Numbered from the stretch's first letter, positions 20,299 to 29,917 are shown. The stretch: 64,000 nucleotides of DNA from Blautia liquoris (GCF_015159595.1 NZ_CP063304.1:1178001-1242000), one strand, 5' to 3'. Notes: generated by a model from the letters alone, not told the origin. Translations and numbers: made by a program.

Positions 20299-20392
20299 TT
20301 CTTCATTCAGATGAACCCGCTGGATCTACGATGAGAGGGAATCTGGCAGTTTTTGATGTGCACAGACTAAGGATGTAAAGGGGGATCTTATA

Positions 20393-21766
20393 TTGTTGAA
20401 ATATTTACATGAAGCGGCGAATGTGAAGCCGACGAAGAGACAGCTGGGATGGTTTGAGATGGAGATGTATGCATTTATCCATTTTGGACCGAATACATTT
20501 ACAGACAGAGAATGGGGTGATGGAACGGAGAAGGAATCCGTCTTTAATCCAAAAAATCTGGATTGCAATCAATGGGTCCGGGCAATTAAGCAAGCCGGTA
20601 TGAAAGGCATGATTTTGACGGCGAAACATCACGATGGATTCTGTCTGTGGCCTTCAAAACACACGGAGCACTCTGTGAAAAACAGTCCTTATCAAGGGGA
20701 TGTAGTGCAGGAAGCAGCCGAGGCCTGCCGGCGCGGCGGTATTAAATTTGGCTTTTACCTGTCCCCATGGGACAGGAACAGTAAATACTATGGAACACCC
20801 GAATATAATGACTATTTTTGCAGCCAGCTCGAAGAGTTGCTGACGGGGTATGGAGATATCTTTTGCGTGTGGTTTGACAATGCCTGTGGAGAAGGGTTAA
20901 ATGGCAAAAAACAGGTCTATGACTTTCCAAGATATATTAACCTGATCCGGAAATATCAGCCGGAAGCCGTGATTTTCAATGATTTCGGACCAGATGTCCG
21001 CTGGTGCGGAAATGAAGTCGGAACGGCACGTCATGCAGAATGGGCAGTTGTTCCGTCCGAACTTTGCTTTCATAGTGAAGTCCAGACAGGACCGGGACCG
21101 ATGGCAGAAGATGGAGATCTTTCGTATCTCTATAATACAGACCAATATCTCGGTTCCATGCCAAATATCCTATATTCCAGGGGCCTGACATTTACTCCCG
21201 CGGAGATTAACATGTCGATACGGCCTGGGTGGTTCTGGCACGAGAATGAGGGACCACATTCTCTGCAGAGACTATTTTCGACGTACCTGACCAGTGCAGG
21301 TGCAAATAGCTGTCTGAATCTGAATATTCCGCCCAATCAGGATGGACTGATCGATGAACGGGATGTGGAGCGTCTTCGGGAATTTGGTGATTTGATATAT
21401 CGGGAATTTGGTCAGGAACTTCTCTGTGATGTAAAAAAGGAAGATGAACCGTTGACACAGCCGGTATATACGATCACACTGGAACATCCGGCCGATGAAA
21501 TACGATATGTGGTTCTGCGCGAAGAGATTTCACAGGGACAGAGGGTGGAAAACTTCCGTATTCTGGCAGAATCCGCAGGAAAAGGTCAATATCCGCTCTA
21601 TCAGGGGACCTGTATCGGACATAAGAAAATCTGCCAGCTGCAGGATCCTTTTGCAGGACAAAATCCTCTGCTGGATGACAGTGAAGAAAAGATAACTAAA
21701 ATTAAGGTGCAGATTACAGCTGCAAGAGATGAAGTATTCATAAGAGACATCAAGGTATACGGATGA
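20393..21766 (+). CDS. GH29-family alpha-L-fucosidase
   Basis: This 457-residue protein matches GH29: MYAFIHFGPNTFTDREWG near the N terminus, LTAKHHDGFCLWPSK, and GDIFCVWFDNACGEG with Asp162 as probable nucleophile. It lacks a signal peptide and so should act on imported fucosylated oligosaccharides. The start is a TTG (20393, or the next codon at 20396) behind AAAGGGGGA; no ATG or GTG is available near the conserved N terminus. The C-terminal 110 residues form a beta-sandwich-like domain. It lies between GH20 and GH127 genes in the same direction. Confidence 0.88.
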   Translation: MLKYLHEAANVKPTKRQLGWFEMEMYAFIHFGPNTFTDREWGDGTEKESVFNPKNLDCNQWVRAIKQAGMKGMILTAKHHDGFCLWPSKHTEHSVKNSPYQGDVVQEAAEACRRGGIKFGFYLSPWDRNSKYYGTPEYNDYFCSQLEELLTGYGDIFCVWFDNACGEGLNGKKQVYDFPRYINLIRKYQPEAVIFNDFGPDVRWCGNEVGTARHAEWAVVPSELCFHSEVQTGPGPMAEDGDLSYLYNTDQYLGSMPNILYSRGLTFTPAEINMSIRPGWFWHENEGPHSLQRLFSTYLTSAGANSCLNLNIPPNQDGLIDERDVERLREFGDLIYREFGQELLCDVKKEDEPLTQPVYTITLEHPADEIRYVVLREEISQGQRVENFRILAESAGKGQYPLYQGTCIGHKKICQLQDPFAGQNPLLDDSEEKITKIKVQITAARDEVFIRDIKVYG

Positions 21767-21811
21767 TACGAGGATTGCACAAGTAAAGATTCAGGCATAA
21801 TGGAGGAATGG

Positions 21812-23770
21812 ATGATAGAAAAATCTGTAAGGCCGGTAAAACTATCGAATATTAGAATTAATGATGAATTTTGGGGCAGTTATATCAAGCTGGTGCGAGA
21901 GCAGGTGATTCCCTATCAGTGGGAAGCTTTAAATGACCGCGTTGAAGGAGCCGATAAAAGTTACTGTATTCAGAACTTTCGGCGCGCAGCGGGTATCGAA
22001 GAAGGAGAGTTTAACGGATTTGTATTTCAGGACAGTGATCTTTACAAATGGATCGAGGCGGCAGCGTTTTCTCTGGAAATGCAGCCGGACAGTGAGCTTG
22101 AAGAGTGGGCTGACAGTGTCATTGATCTGATGGAAAAGGCACAGCAGCCGGATGGATATCTGGATACCTACTATATATTAAAGGAACCTGATAAGAGATT
22201 TACGAATCTGATGAATAATCATGAATTATATTGTATGGGACATATGGTCGAGGCAGCTGTCGCATATCACAATGCAACCGGCAAAGATCAGATGTTGAAT
22301 ATCGCCAGACGTTTTGTAGAGTGCGGCATGACCCATATTGGACCGGAGAGGGGGAAAATCAAAGGGTATCCCGGTCATGAGGTTCTGGAACTGGCACTAA
22401 TTAAGCTATACGATCTGACAAGAGACACCCGTTATAAAGACTTTGCAAAATATTTGATTGATCAGCGTGGACAAAAACCCTTATATTTCGAAGAAGAAAT
22501 ACAAAAAAATAAAAATGATTTTGGGTGGCAAAACAGTTATAATAAATTTCAATACTATCAGGCAGGGCTTCCGGTACGCGAACAGAAGGTGGCCCAAGGT
22601 CATGCTGTTCGTGCTGTTTATCTCTATTCGGGCATGGCGGATGTCGCAGCGGCAAGCGATGATGAAACGCTTTTTGAGGCCTGCCGGACGCTCTGGGACA
22701 ATATCGTAAACAAGCAGATGTACGTGACAGGCGGAATTGGAGCAACTTCGAATGGTGAGGCATTTACCTTTGATTATGATCTGCCAAATGACACAAATTA
22801 TGCAGAGAGCTGTGCATCAATCGGGCTTATATTTTTTGCGAGAAGAATGTTTGAAATTTCAAAAGATGCCAGGTATATCAATGTAATGGAACGAGTCCTC
22901 TACAATGGTGTGATCAGTGGAATGTCACTGGACGGGAAGAAATTTTTCTATGTCAATCCACTTGAAGTGGATCCAAAAGCATGTGAACAAGATCCCGGAA
23001 AGACTCATATTAAACCGGAAAGGCAGAAATGGTTTGGCTGTGCTTGTTGTCCTCCAAATATCGCAAGGCTGCTGTCATCAATTGGAAATTATGCATATGA
23101 ACAGGACCGCAATCGACTGTATATGAATCTTTTTGTGGGCGGCGAGATACACACGAAATTAAAAAATGCCGATCTTGAGTTTAAAGTGGAGACGAACTAT
23201 CCCTGGGACGGGAAAATATCAATTACAAACAATAAACCGGCCGATTATGAGCTTGCCATCAGGATACCTGATTGGTGTGAAGCCTTTACACTTACCTCTT
23301 CGGGAAAAAGTATCCCATATGAGACGGAAAGAGGATTCGCTGTCATTAAAAAAGAATTTGATTTCGGTGAGACAATAGTTCTTGATCTTGTGATGGAAAC
23401 GAAGCTGATCGCTGCAAATCCCCGCATACGTGAGGATATCGGAAAAGCAGCAGTGCAGAGAGGGCCACTCGTCTACTGTATTGAGGAGAACGACAATGGT
23501 CCTTTGCTTCAGGATATTTATCTTGATCCAAAGGAAAAGATCCATGTCGTATATGAACCTAAGCTCTTGGGCGGGGTGAACGTTCTGACGACAATAGCGA
23601 AACGTATTTCAGTTGAAGATTGGGGCGATGAGCTTTACAGGACATATAAAGAATATACCTATAAGGATCAGGAGCTCCGGATGATTCCGTACTATGCATG
23701 GGCAAATCGCGGGATTGGAGAGATGATTGTGTGGGTGAAGACATTTATGTCTAGGGGGGATGTTATTTAA
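21812..23770 (+). CDS. GH127-family beta-L-arabinofuranosidase-like enzyme (DUF1680)
   Basis: The protein (652 residues) matches the GH127/DUF1680 family. The metal and catalytic cysteine set is visible: Glu332 and Cys334 in YAESCAS, and Cys412-Cys413 in the GCACCPPN motif, equivalent to the HypBA1 zinc site and nucleophile. Founding members remove beta-L-arabinofuranose, but the family also has other specificities. It is cytoplasmic (no signal). ATG at 21800 has no ribosome binding site, whereas GGAGGA precedes the ATG at 21812. It closes the glycan locus and is followed by a strong hairpin. Confidence 0.87.
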   Translation: MIEKSVRPVKLSNIRINDEFWGSYIKLVREQVIPYQWEALNDRVEGADKSYCIQNFRRAAGIEEGEFNGFVFQDSDLYKWIEAAAFSLEMQPDSELEEWADSVIDLMEKAQQPDGYLDTYYILKEPDKRFTNLMNNHELYCMGHMVEAAVAYHNATGKDQMLNIARRFVECGMTHIGPERGKIKGYPGHEVLELALIKLYDLTRDTRYKDFAKYLIDQRGQKPLYFEEEIQKNKNDFGWQNSYNKFQYYQAGLPVREQKVAQGHAVRAVYLYSGMADVAAASDDETLFEACRTLWDNIVNKQMYVTGGIGATSNGEAFTFDYDLPNDTNYAESCASIGLIFFARRMFEISKDARYINVMERVLYNGVISGMSLDGKKFFYVNPLEVDPKACEQDPGKTHIKPERQKWFGCACCPPNIARLLSSIGNYAYEQDRNRLYMNLFVGGEIHTKLKNADLEFKVETNYPWDGKISITNNKPADYELAIRIPDWCEAFTLTSSGKSIPYETERGFAVIKKEFDFGETIVLDLVMETKLIAANPRIREDIGKAAVQRGPLVYCIEENDNGPLLQDIYLDPKEKIHVVYEPKLLGGVNVLTTIAKRISVEDWGDELYRTYKEYTYKDQELRMIPYYAWANRGIGEMIVWVKTFMSRGDVI

Positions 23771-23773
23771 TGG

Positions 23774-23809
23774 ATGCGGCCAATGGAGAAAATTATCCAG
23801 AGGCCGCAT
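23774..23809. terminator. Terminator between convergent glycan operons
   Basis: ATGCGGCC and GGCCGCAT form a perfect eight-pair stem, extended by TGGA/TCCA around an eight-base loop. It starts a few bases after the GH127 stop and lies ahead of the convergent permease stop, so it may end transcription from both sides. Confidence 0.7.
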
Positions 23810-23859
23810 TCTTGATTCAAACCACGCGAGTAGGCTATGAGACTATTTGTAATCTGGAG

Positions 23860-24666
23860 TTATTTCACCGACCCGGTAATTCCTTCAGTGAAACTCTTCT
23901 GGAGACAGAAGAATACAATTGCTGTAGGAATAGTACAGATAAATACCCCGAGCATCAGCACTCCATAGTCTGTTTTATATCCTCCCTGCAGGTTGGAGAC
24001 CAGCATCGGCATTGTGATAGAGGAATCATTTTGCAGGACGACTTTTGGCCACAGATAGTTATTCCATGCGTTCATAAAAGTAATTGTCATTGCAGCGGCG
24101 TAGGTTGATCGCATGGTCGGGATAAACATGCGGAAGAAGATTCCGATTTCACTGAGGCCGTCCATGCGGGCTGCCTCTATGATATCGTGTGGAAAAGATC
24201 TTGCACTCTGTCTAAACAACATGATTAAGAATGGTGTTGATATTGTTGGCAGCATGAATGCAGCCATTGTATTGACAAGTTTCATCTGTGCAAACATGCG
24301 AAACAGTGGGATCATAATTGCTGCAAAAGGAATCATCATAGCCATCAGAAGTATTGTCATCACGACATCCTTTCCTTTGTCATGGAAAATTTCAAAACCA
24401 TATCCGGCTATGGAACAAACCAGCAAAGCCAAAGCGGTGAGAATTACAGCGTTTCGAAAAGAATTCCACAGAGCTCTTCCGAGGTTTTGATTGGCAATTA
24501 GGTTTTGAAAGTTTTTCAGCAGATAAGTTCCTGGGATCAGCCGTCCCGTGACTACATCTGTGCTTTTGTTGGTTGCGCCGCAGAGCATATAATAGAGCGG
24601 AAAAACAGAAAACAGGGACACAATCGTAAGAATAGTATATTGAGCGATTTTTTTGCCTTTACTCAT
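23860..24666 (-). CDS. CUT1 sugar importer permease, MalG-like
   Basis: This 268-residue membrane protein carries the EAA loop EAARMDGLSEIGIFFRMFIP and ends with QKSFTEGITGSVKG-like sequence typical of MalG-type subunits. It overlaps the upstream permease gene by four bases, so the two are translationally coupled. It is the last gene of a three-gene importer operon that runs toward the GH127 gene. Confidence 0.93.
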   Translation of the reverse strand: MSKGKKIAQYTILTIVSLFSVFPLYYMLCGATNKSTDVVTGRLIPGTYLLKNFQNLIANQNLGRALWNSFRNAVILTALALLVCSIAGYGFEIFHDKGKDVVMTILLMAMMIPFAAIMIPLFRMFAQMKLVNTMAAFMLPTISTPFLIMLFRQSARSFPHDIIEAARMDGLSEIGIFFRMFIPTMRSTYAAAMTITFMNAWNNYLWPKVVLQNDSSITMPMLVSNLQGGYKTDYGVLMLGVFICTIPTAIVFFCLQKSFTEGITGSVK

Positions 24667-25547
24667 CTCTTGTCACCTACTTTCATTTGAATGACTGCCA
24701 GAATAGCTACCATAATCAGTATAATGATCGACATTGCAGCAGCGTAACCAAACTTTGGTGTCTGGACAAATGATGTGTTATAAATATAATGCGATAAAGT
24801 CATGGTGGATTTTCCGGGGCCGCCCTTTGTCAGATTTATGGACTCATCGAATAGCTGCAATGTTCCATTGGTTGACATGATGGCAGTTAGTAATATAGTA
24901 GGTTTTAAGAGCGGTACCGTAATCTTAAAAAATGATTGTATAGGGTTGGCTCCGTCGATTCGGGCTGCTTCATATATAGAATATTCAATATTTTGCAGAC
25001 CAGATAGATAAAACACCATATTGTAACCCGTCCATCGCCAGATCAGTGCAATAACAATGATGATTCGAGCTGTCCATGCATTGGAAAACCATCCGACAGG
25101 AGCTGCACCAATCTTCTTTAAGATAGTGTTGATCAGACCATCGTTTGCAAACATGGCACGAAAGATCATAGAGTATGATACGAGGGATGTTGCACAGGGG
25201 AGAAAAATTGCTGTACGGAAGACGCCCTTAAACTTTAAATCTTTGTTGTTAAGCATAGAAGCAAGAGCCAGAGCCAGAATCAGCATGACCGGGACCTGTA
25301 TAACTAAATAAAAAAAGGTGTTAAAAAGGGTTTGCTTAAAAGTTGGATCTCTCAGAATTCTGGCATAATTTCGGATCCCATTGAACTTTAAGTTAACTCC
25401 GATGCCAGATTTCAGTGAAAGAATGAATGCCTGTATCATGGGATAAAAGCTCATCCAGCAGATCAGAAGCGCCGCCGGGAGAAGGAATCCCCATCCGATC
25501 AGGTTTTTCTTTTGTTCTAGTGTGAGACTGCGTTTTCTGTCGTTCAT
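24663..25547 (-). CDS. CUT1 sugar importer permease, MalF-like
   Basis: This 294-residue membrane protein has six membrane segments and the EAA loop EAARIDGANPIQSFFKITVP. A long loop after the first helix (GIGVNLKFNGIRNYARI) is usual for the MalF-type partner. GGAGG precedes the start, which lies ten bases after the stop of the binding-protein gene. Confidence 0.93.
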   Translation of the reverse strand: MNDRKRSLTLEQKKNLIGWGFLLPAALLICWMSFYPMIQAFILSLKSGIGVNLKFNGIRNYARILRDPTFKQTLFNTFFYLVIQVPVMLILALALASMLNNKDLKFKGVFRTAIFLPCATSLVSYSMIFRAMFANDGLINTILKKIGAAPVGWFSNAWTARIIIVIALIWRWTGYNMVFYLSGLQNIEYSIYEAARIDGANPIQSFFKITVPLLKPTILLTAIMSTNGTLQLFDESINLTKGGPGKSTMTLSHYIYNTSFVQTPKFGYAAAMSIIILIMVAILAVIQMKVGDKR

Positions 25548-25557
25548 ATAGTACCTC

Positions 25558-26868
25558 CTATCCTTCCATGTTGAATTCAGCTGTTTCTTGGGCGGTGTCT
25601 ATCTCAGTATCAAGATCTGCCCCCTGCTGTGTGACATTAGATAAAGCAACACCAACTGCATCTCTTGCATCATAGTAGAAAGGACCTGGATAATTAGACG
25701 GTGTCTGCGTGCCATAATCTACAAGCATAGAGTTGACTTTTTGTCCACTGAAAAAATCAGATTCTTCTGCGTATGCATCTGATTCTCCGGCCGGTGCCCA
25801 AGTTGCCACGGCACCTTTTTGGATAATGTCATCGTAAAGTTCCGTGCTGCCGGCAAACGTTTCACTAAAAAAATCAAACGCCAGTTTTTTGTTCTTACAG
25901 TTTGATGTGACTGCCCAGGAAGAGCCTCCGTTGTTAGAGTGGTTTGTCGCATTCTCCACATCATCTAATCTGGGCATCGTGGTGAGCTTCCATTTTCCAG
26001 CCTGATCTTCCTGATCAATAACAGATGCCATGATCCAACAACCATTAATTGTAGATACAACGGATCCGTTATTCAGGGAACCTATGTATTGGTCATTGTC
26101 TGTTACTTCCCGAAGTGTTCCGTCTCTTACCATCTGTGCGTAGATTTCCATACTTTGTTTTAGTGCTTTGTTTCCCTTTATATTTACACTGCCATCTTTT
26201 TTAAATAATGACTGTCCGCAAGACTGAAGCATCATCATGATAATATCCGGTGATCCGGCTTGAAGTGTTAACATGGGAAGCCCGGTCTTTTCCTTTACTA
26301 TTTTTGCTTTTTCCAGATAATCCGACCATGTGATATCTGTGAAATCATCGAGAGTATATCCTGCCTGTTCCAAAAGATCAGTTCTCATGGCATTTATTAC
26401 GGTTGCATTGTCAAAGGGAATCCCCAGGTGTTTATCATCTATAGTGGAATAGGCTGTTTTTGCCTTGGCAAACTGGGAAAAATCAATGCCTGAATCTGTC
26501 AGGTCGGTAAAGATATCAGGATAGTTAGAAGCGTACTTTTGAAACGAATTATCCTGCATTAAGAAGACATCAGGAAGTAGTTCCAGTTCATTCGATGAAA
26601 CAAAAGTCGTAAGCTTTGTCTCGATGTCTTCTGATTGGATTTCAGAGACATTAACTTTGAACCCTTTGTGATCTCGCTCATAAATTTCAGCGGCCTTTTT
26701 CATTGCGTAGATATTAAAGTTCGGGTCCCAGCACCATACGTTTAATGTGTTTTTGTCTTCTGCTGCACCCTCTGTGGCACCTCCGGAACCAGAGCTGTTT
26801 CCGCCGCATGCAATTAAAGAAAGAGACAACACGGTAATCAGAGCTGCTGCAATAATTTTATTTTTCAT
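25558..26868 (-). CDS. Extracellular sugar-binding lipoprotein
   Basis: The protein (436 residues) starts with a lipoprotein signal (MKNK, hydrophobic stretch, lipobox LIAC with Cys21) followed by a Gly/Ser-rich tether. The mature part is a family 1 solute-binding fold (LNVWCWDPNF near the start, GIPFDNATV, GSSWAVTSNCKNKKLAFDFF). An upstream in-frame ATG at 26922 would add 18 residues before the signal; AGGAGGAAAAGCAC in front of the ATG used here settles the start. It feeds the two permeases encoded next. Its orientation toward the GH127 gene places two importers back to back in the same glycan region. Confidence 0.92.
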   Translation of the reverse strand: MKNKIIAAALITVLSLSLIACGGNSSGSGGATEGAAEDKNTLNVWCWDPNFNIYAMKKAAEIYERDHKGFKVNVSEIQSEDIETKLTTFVSSNELELLPDVFLMQDNSFQKYASNYPDIFTDLTDSGIDFSQFAKAKTAYSTIDDKHLGIPFDNATVINAMRTDLLEQAGYTLDDFTDITWSDYLEKAKIVKEKTGLPMLTLQAGSPDIIMMMLQSCGQSLFKKDGSVNIKGNKALKQSMEIYAQMVRDGTLREVTDNDQYIGSLNNGSVVSTINGCWIMASVIDQEDQAGKWKLTTMPRLDDVENATNHSNNGGSSWAVTSNCKNKKLAFDFFSETFAGSTELYDDIIQKGAVATWAPAGESDAYAEESDFFSGQKVNSMLVDYGTQTPSNYPGPFYYDARDAVGVALSNVTQQGADLDTEIDTAQETAEFNMEG

Positions 26869-26900
26869 GTGCTTTTCCTCCTGGTATTGCTTTCTATATA

Positions 26901-26912
26901 TTTTGGCCAAAA
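26901..26912. promoter_or_regulatory. Palindrome in the leader of the minus-strand importer operon
   Basis: TTTTGGCCAAAA is a perfect 12-base palindrome flanked by AT-rich near-symmetric sequence, about 33 bases upstream of the binding-protein ATG. The position fits an operator for a regulator encoded elsewhere, but no regulator can be named. Confidence 0.35.
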
Positions 26913-27167
26913 ATATATGCAAAGTTTAAAATGACAATAAATTAACATTAAATTCTTTCCATAAATGAAAAAAATACTTAGTATTAAGCAGAAAATAAAA
27001 AAGTATATGACATAGTATATAATGTTATCTGAATAAACGCAAGATAAAAAGACAAATATACTATATTTCGTTTGATGATTTTCTTCTTTAAATATATAAA
27101 ATCTATAGGCAATCTATTCTTAATTAATTGAGATTAGACAAAAATCTACGATACTAAGGATATACCC

Positions 27168-27195
27168 TTGACTATCTCTTAAAACGTGTTATACT
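27168..27195 (+). promoter_or_regulatory. copA promoter
   Basis: TTGACT (27168-27173) and TATACT (27190-27195) are separated by 16 bases, a near-consensus sigma-A promoter. The expected transcription start is about 27202, just ahead of the copper operator. The rest of 26930-27165 is AT-rich and shows no gene. Confidence 0.8.
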
Positions 27196-27209
27196 AAAGA
27201 TAAAGCAAG

Positions 27210-27226
27210 ATACCCATTGGGGGTAT
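27210..27226 (+). promoter_or_regulatory. CsoR-like copper operator
   Basis: ATACCCATTGGGGGTAT has perfect six-base arms around a five-base GC-containing centre. It closely resembles known CsoR operators of Gram-positive copZA promoters. It lies directly after the promoter and would block transcription until Cu(I) releases the repressor. No csoR gene is in the window. Confidence 0.75.
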
Positions 27227-27259
27227 ATGACGAATGTAAGGAAAGGAAGTTTAGATGCT

Positions 27260-29917
27260 ATGCAAAAAGAATATTATGACATCACGGGTATGTCTTGTGC
27301 GGCCTGCGCTAACAGGATTGAGAAAAGTGTAGCTAAGCTGCCAGGAATGGATGAAGTTTCCGTCAACCTGTTAAAAAACAGTATGATGGTTTCATATGAT
27401 AAATCTGTAACTGGATCTGAGGCAATTGTTCAGGCTGTTGAAAGTGCAGGATACGGGGCAGCACCTCGAGTAAAAATCGATACGGCTGCAAAACAAAGTA
27501 CCTCAAAGCCGGCAGCAAATGAAGCACAGAAACAATATAGTAATATGAAGAAAAGACTAATATGGTCTTTGATTTTCACAATTCCGCTGTTCTATATTTC
27601 GATGGGACACATGTTCGGATGGCCGCTTCCGTCAGGGCTTTTGGGAATGGAGAATGCGATGACATTTGCATTTACCCAGTTTTTGCTTTTAATTCCGATT
27701 GTATTCATCAATTTCAGTTATTATAAGAATGGTTTTAAGACATTGTTCCATGGGGCACCAAATATGGATTCGCTGATTGCTCTTGGATCTGGAGCTGCTT
27801 TAGTCTATGGAGTATATGCGATCTTTAAGATTGGATATGGACTTGGTCATATGGATATGAAGATGGTTGACAGCTTCATGATGGATCTTTACTTTGAATC
27901 AGCAGGAATGATTCTGACATTGATTACATTAGGGAAAACGATGGAGGCCAGAGCAAAGGGAAAAACATCAGATGCAATCACAAAACTCATGGACCTGGCT
28001 CCAAAGACTGCAGTTGTTGAGCGAGACGGCAGAGATATGGAGATACCGGTAGAGCAGGTTCAGTTGGGAGATATCCTGATTGTAAAGGCAGGAGTCTCCG
28101 TTCCGGTTGACGGTGTGGTTGTGGAAGGAAATTCTGCTATAGATGAATCGGCATTGACTGGAGAGAGTATTCCGGTAGAAAAAAATGAAGGTGATACAGT
28201 AATCGGAGCTACAATCAATAAATCCGGATACCTGAAGATCAAAGCAACAAAGGTCGGAGATGATACGGCACTGGCACAGATCATACAACTTGTGGATGAA
28301 GCGACAAGCTCAAAAGCACCAATTGCTAAAATGGCTGATAAAGTCAGTGGAGTGTTCGTACCAATTGTAATCACAATTGCAGTCATCTCAGTGATTGCAT
28401 GGCTGATTGCCGGATACAGTTTTGAATTTGCATTATCAGTCGGTATCTCAGTTCTTGTGATTTCCTGCCCCTGTGCACTGGGTCTTGCGACACCAACAGC
28501 AATCATGGTCGGAACAGGAAGAGGAGCAACACATGGAATCCTGATCAAATCAGCTGAGGCGCTGGAGATGGCACATAAAGTTAATACCGTGGTACTAGAT
28601 AAAACAGGAACAATCACACAGGGAAAACCGGTTGTGACAGATTTGGTCACAAGTGAGAACGTATCCGAATCGGAACTTTTACAGATGGCTGTATCACTGG
28701 AAAAACTCTCGGAACATCCATTGGCAGATGCGATTGTAGAGGATGCTGCAAAGAAGAATATATCTTTGCTTTCTGTAACTGATTTCGATCAGATCGCCGG
28801 ACAAGGGATCACTGGCAGAATAGACAACAAGATCTGTTATGCCGGAAACAGACGGATGATGGAAGAAAACCATATTCAGGATCAGGGGCTGTTTGAAAAG
28901 GCTGACCAGATGGCTGAGGACGGAAAAACACCTTTATTCTTTTCAAAAGATGGAAAACTATTAGGTGTGATCGCAGTGGCCGATGTAGTCAAACCTACCA
29001 GCAGACAGGCAATTGAAGAACTCAAATCTATGGGGACAGAAGTTGTTATGCTGACAGGAGACAATAAGAAAACTGCTGAGGCTATCCGACGTCAGGTGGG
29101 CGTTGATTGTGTGGTATCGGAAGTATTTCCACAGGATAAAGAGAAAGAGATCCGCCGTCTGCAAGATGAAGGCAAAAAGGTTGCGATGGTTGGCGACGGT
29201 GTCAATGATGCACCGGCACTTGCAAGATCTGATGTTGGAATCGCCATCGGTGCGGGCACAGATGTGGCAATTGAATCCGCAGATATTGTCTTGATGAAGA
29301 GTGATCTGTTGGATGTTTCTACGGCGGTACAGCTGAGTAAAGCTGTTATCCGAAACATCAAACAGAACCTGTTCTGGGCATTTATCTATAATATCATTGG
29401 CATTCCGATTGCTGCAGGAGTATTCTACACAGCATTTGGTCTTAAGATGAATCCGATGCTTGGAGCACTGGCTATGAGTTTCAGCTCAGTATTCGTTGTC
29501 TCGAATGCATTGCGGCTTCGCTGGTTCAAGTCAAAACACACAGCGGCTGCAGGTGGACAGACAAGTACGCAGCAGAGTTCCTTTCAGAAGCTTAATACGC
29601 CAAAGAGCAGTGACCAGCAAAATACAAACCAGGAATGCGATGTACAACATAACAGGAAAAAAGAAAACGAACAATCAACTAATCAAACAAGTAAAGGAGA
29701 TTCAGAGATGAAAAAAGTAATTAATATCGAAGGAATGTCATGTAATAACTGTGTAAAACACGTGACAAAGGCATTATCAGGAGTAGACGGGGTGAAAAAT
29801 GTTTCAGTAAGCCTGGAAGATAAGAAGGCAGATGTTGAGGTATCCGCGGATGTCTCAGACGAAGCACTTAAGAGCGCTGTTGAAGAAGAAGGATATGAAG
29901 TTGTAAGTATCCGGTAA
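27260..29917 (+). CDS. copA: Copper-exporting P1B-type ATPase with C-terminal CopZ domain
   Basis: The protein (885 residues from this ATG) has an N-terminal HMA domain (GMSCAACANR, Cys13 and Cys16), the eight-helix P1B ATPase core with TGES, the Cu(I) site CPC (403-405), phosphorylated Asp447 in DKTGTIT, SEHPLADAI and GDGVNDAPAL, then a Gln/Asn-rich linker of about 50 residues and a second HMA domain (GMSCNNCVKH). It pumps Cu(I) out of the cell. An ATG at 27227 lies at the operator edge; AAGGAAG at 27243 favours the ATG used here. The terminal HMA domain has its own internal ribosome binding site (see the nested entry). A CsoR-like operator predicts copper induction. Confidence 0.95.
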   Translation: MQKEYYDITGMSCAACANRIEKSVAKLPGMDEVSVNLLKNSMMVSYDKSVTGSEAIVQAVESAGYGAAPRVKIDTAAKQSTSKPAANEAQKQYSNMKKRLIWSLIFTIPLFYISMGHMFGWPLPSGLLGMENAMTFAFTQFLLLIPIVFINFSYYKNGFKTLFHGAPNMDSLIALGSGAALVYGVYAIFKIGYGLGHMDMKMVDSFMMDLYFESAGMILTLITLGKTMEARAKGKTSDAITKLMDLAPKTAVVERDGRDMEIPVEQVQLGDILIVKAGVSVPVDGVVVEGNSAIDESALTGESIPVEKNEGDTVIGATINKSGYLKIKATKVGDDTALAQIIQLVDEATSSKAPIAKMADKVSGVFVPIVITIAVISVIAWLIAGYSFEFALSVGISVLVISCPCALGLATPTAIMVGTGRGATHGILIKSAEALEMAHKVNTVVLDKTGTITQGKPVVTDLVTSENVSESELLQMAVSLEKLSEHPLADAIVEDAAKKNISLLSVTDFDQIAGQGITGRIDNKICYAGNRRMMEENHIQDQGLFEKADQMAEDGKTPLFFSKDGKLLGVIAVADVVKPTSRQAIEELKSMGTEVVMLTGDNKKTAEAIRRQVGVDCVVSEVFPQDKEKEIRRLQDEGKKVAMVGDGVNDAPALARSDVGIAIGAGTDVAIESADIVLMKSDLLDVSTAVQLSKAVIRNIKQNLFWAFIYNIIGIPIAAGVFYTAFGLKMNPMLGALAMSFSSVFVVSNALRLRWFKSKHTAAAGGQTSTQQSSFQKLNTPKSSDQQNTNQECDVQHNRKKENEQSTNQTSKGDSEMKKVINIEGMSCNNCVKHVTKALSGVDGVKNVSVSLEDKKADVEVSADVSDEALKSAVEEEGYEVVSIR
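29708..29917 (+). CDS. CopZ-like copper chaperone, nested in-frame start inside copA
   Basis: Within the copA frame, AAAGGAGA at 29693-29700 lies eight bases ahead of an ATG whose product is a 69-residue HMA protein (MKKVINIEGMSCNNC), exactly the size of free CopZ. The ATG follows the Gln/Asn-rich linker, so translation from it would release a soluble chaperone from the same mRNA. CopZ proteins carry Cu(I) to CopA. The sequence shows the site clearly; that it is used is inference. It could also be a relic of a former copA-copZ gene pair that fused by loss of a stop codon. Confidence 0.6.
   Translation: MKKVINIEGMSCNNCVKHVTKALSGVDGVKNVSVSLEDKKADVEVSADVSDEALKSAVEEEGYEVVSIR

Noticed and set aside
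28060-28650. 196-codon antisense frame within copA
   Set aside because: It mirrors conserved ATPase coding sequence on the other strand and has no ribosome site; it is a shadow of copA.
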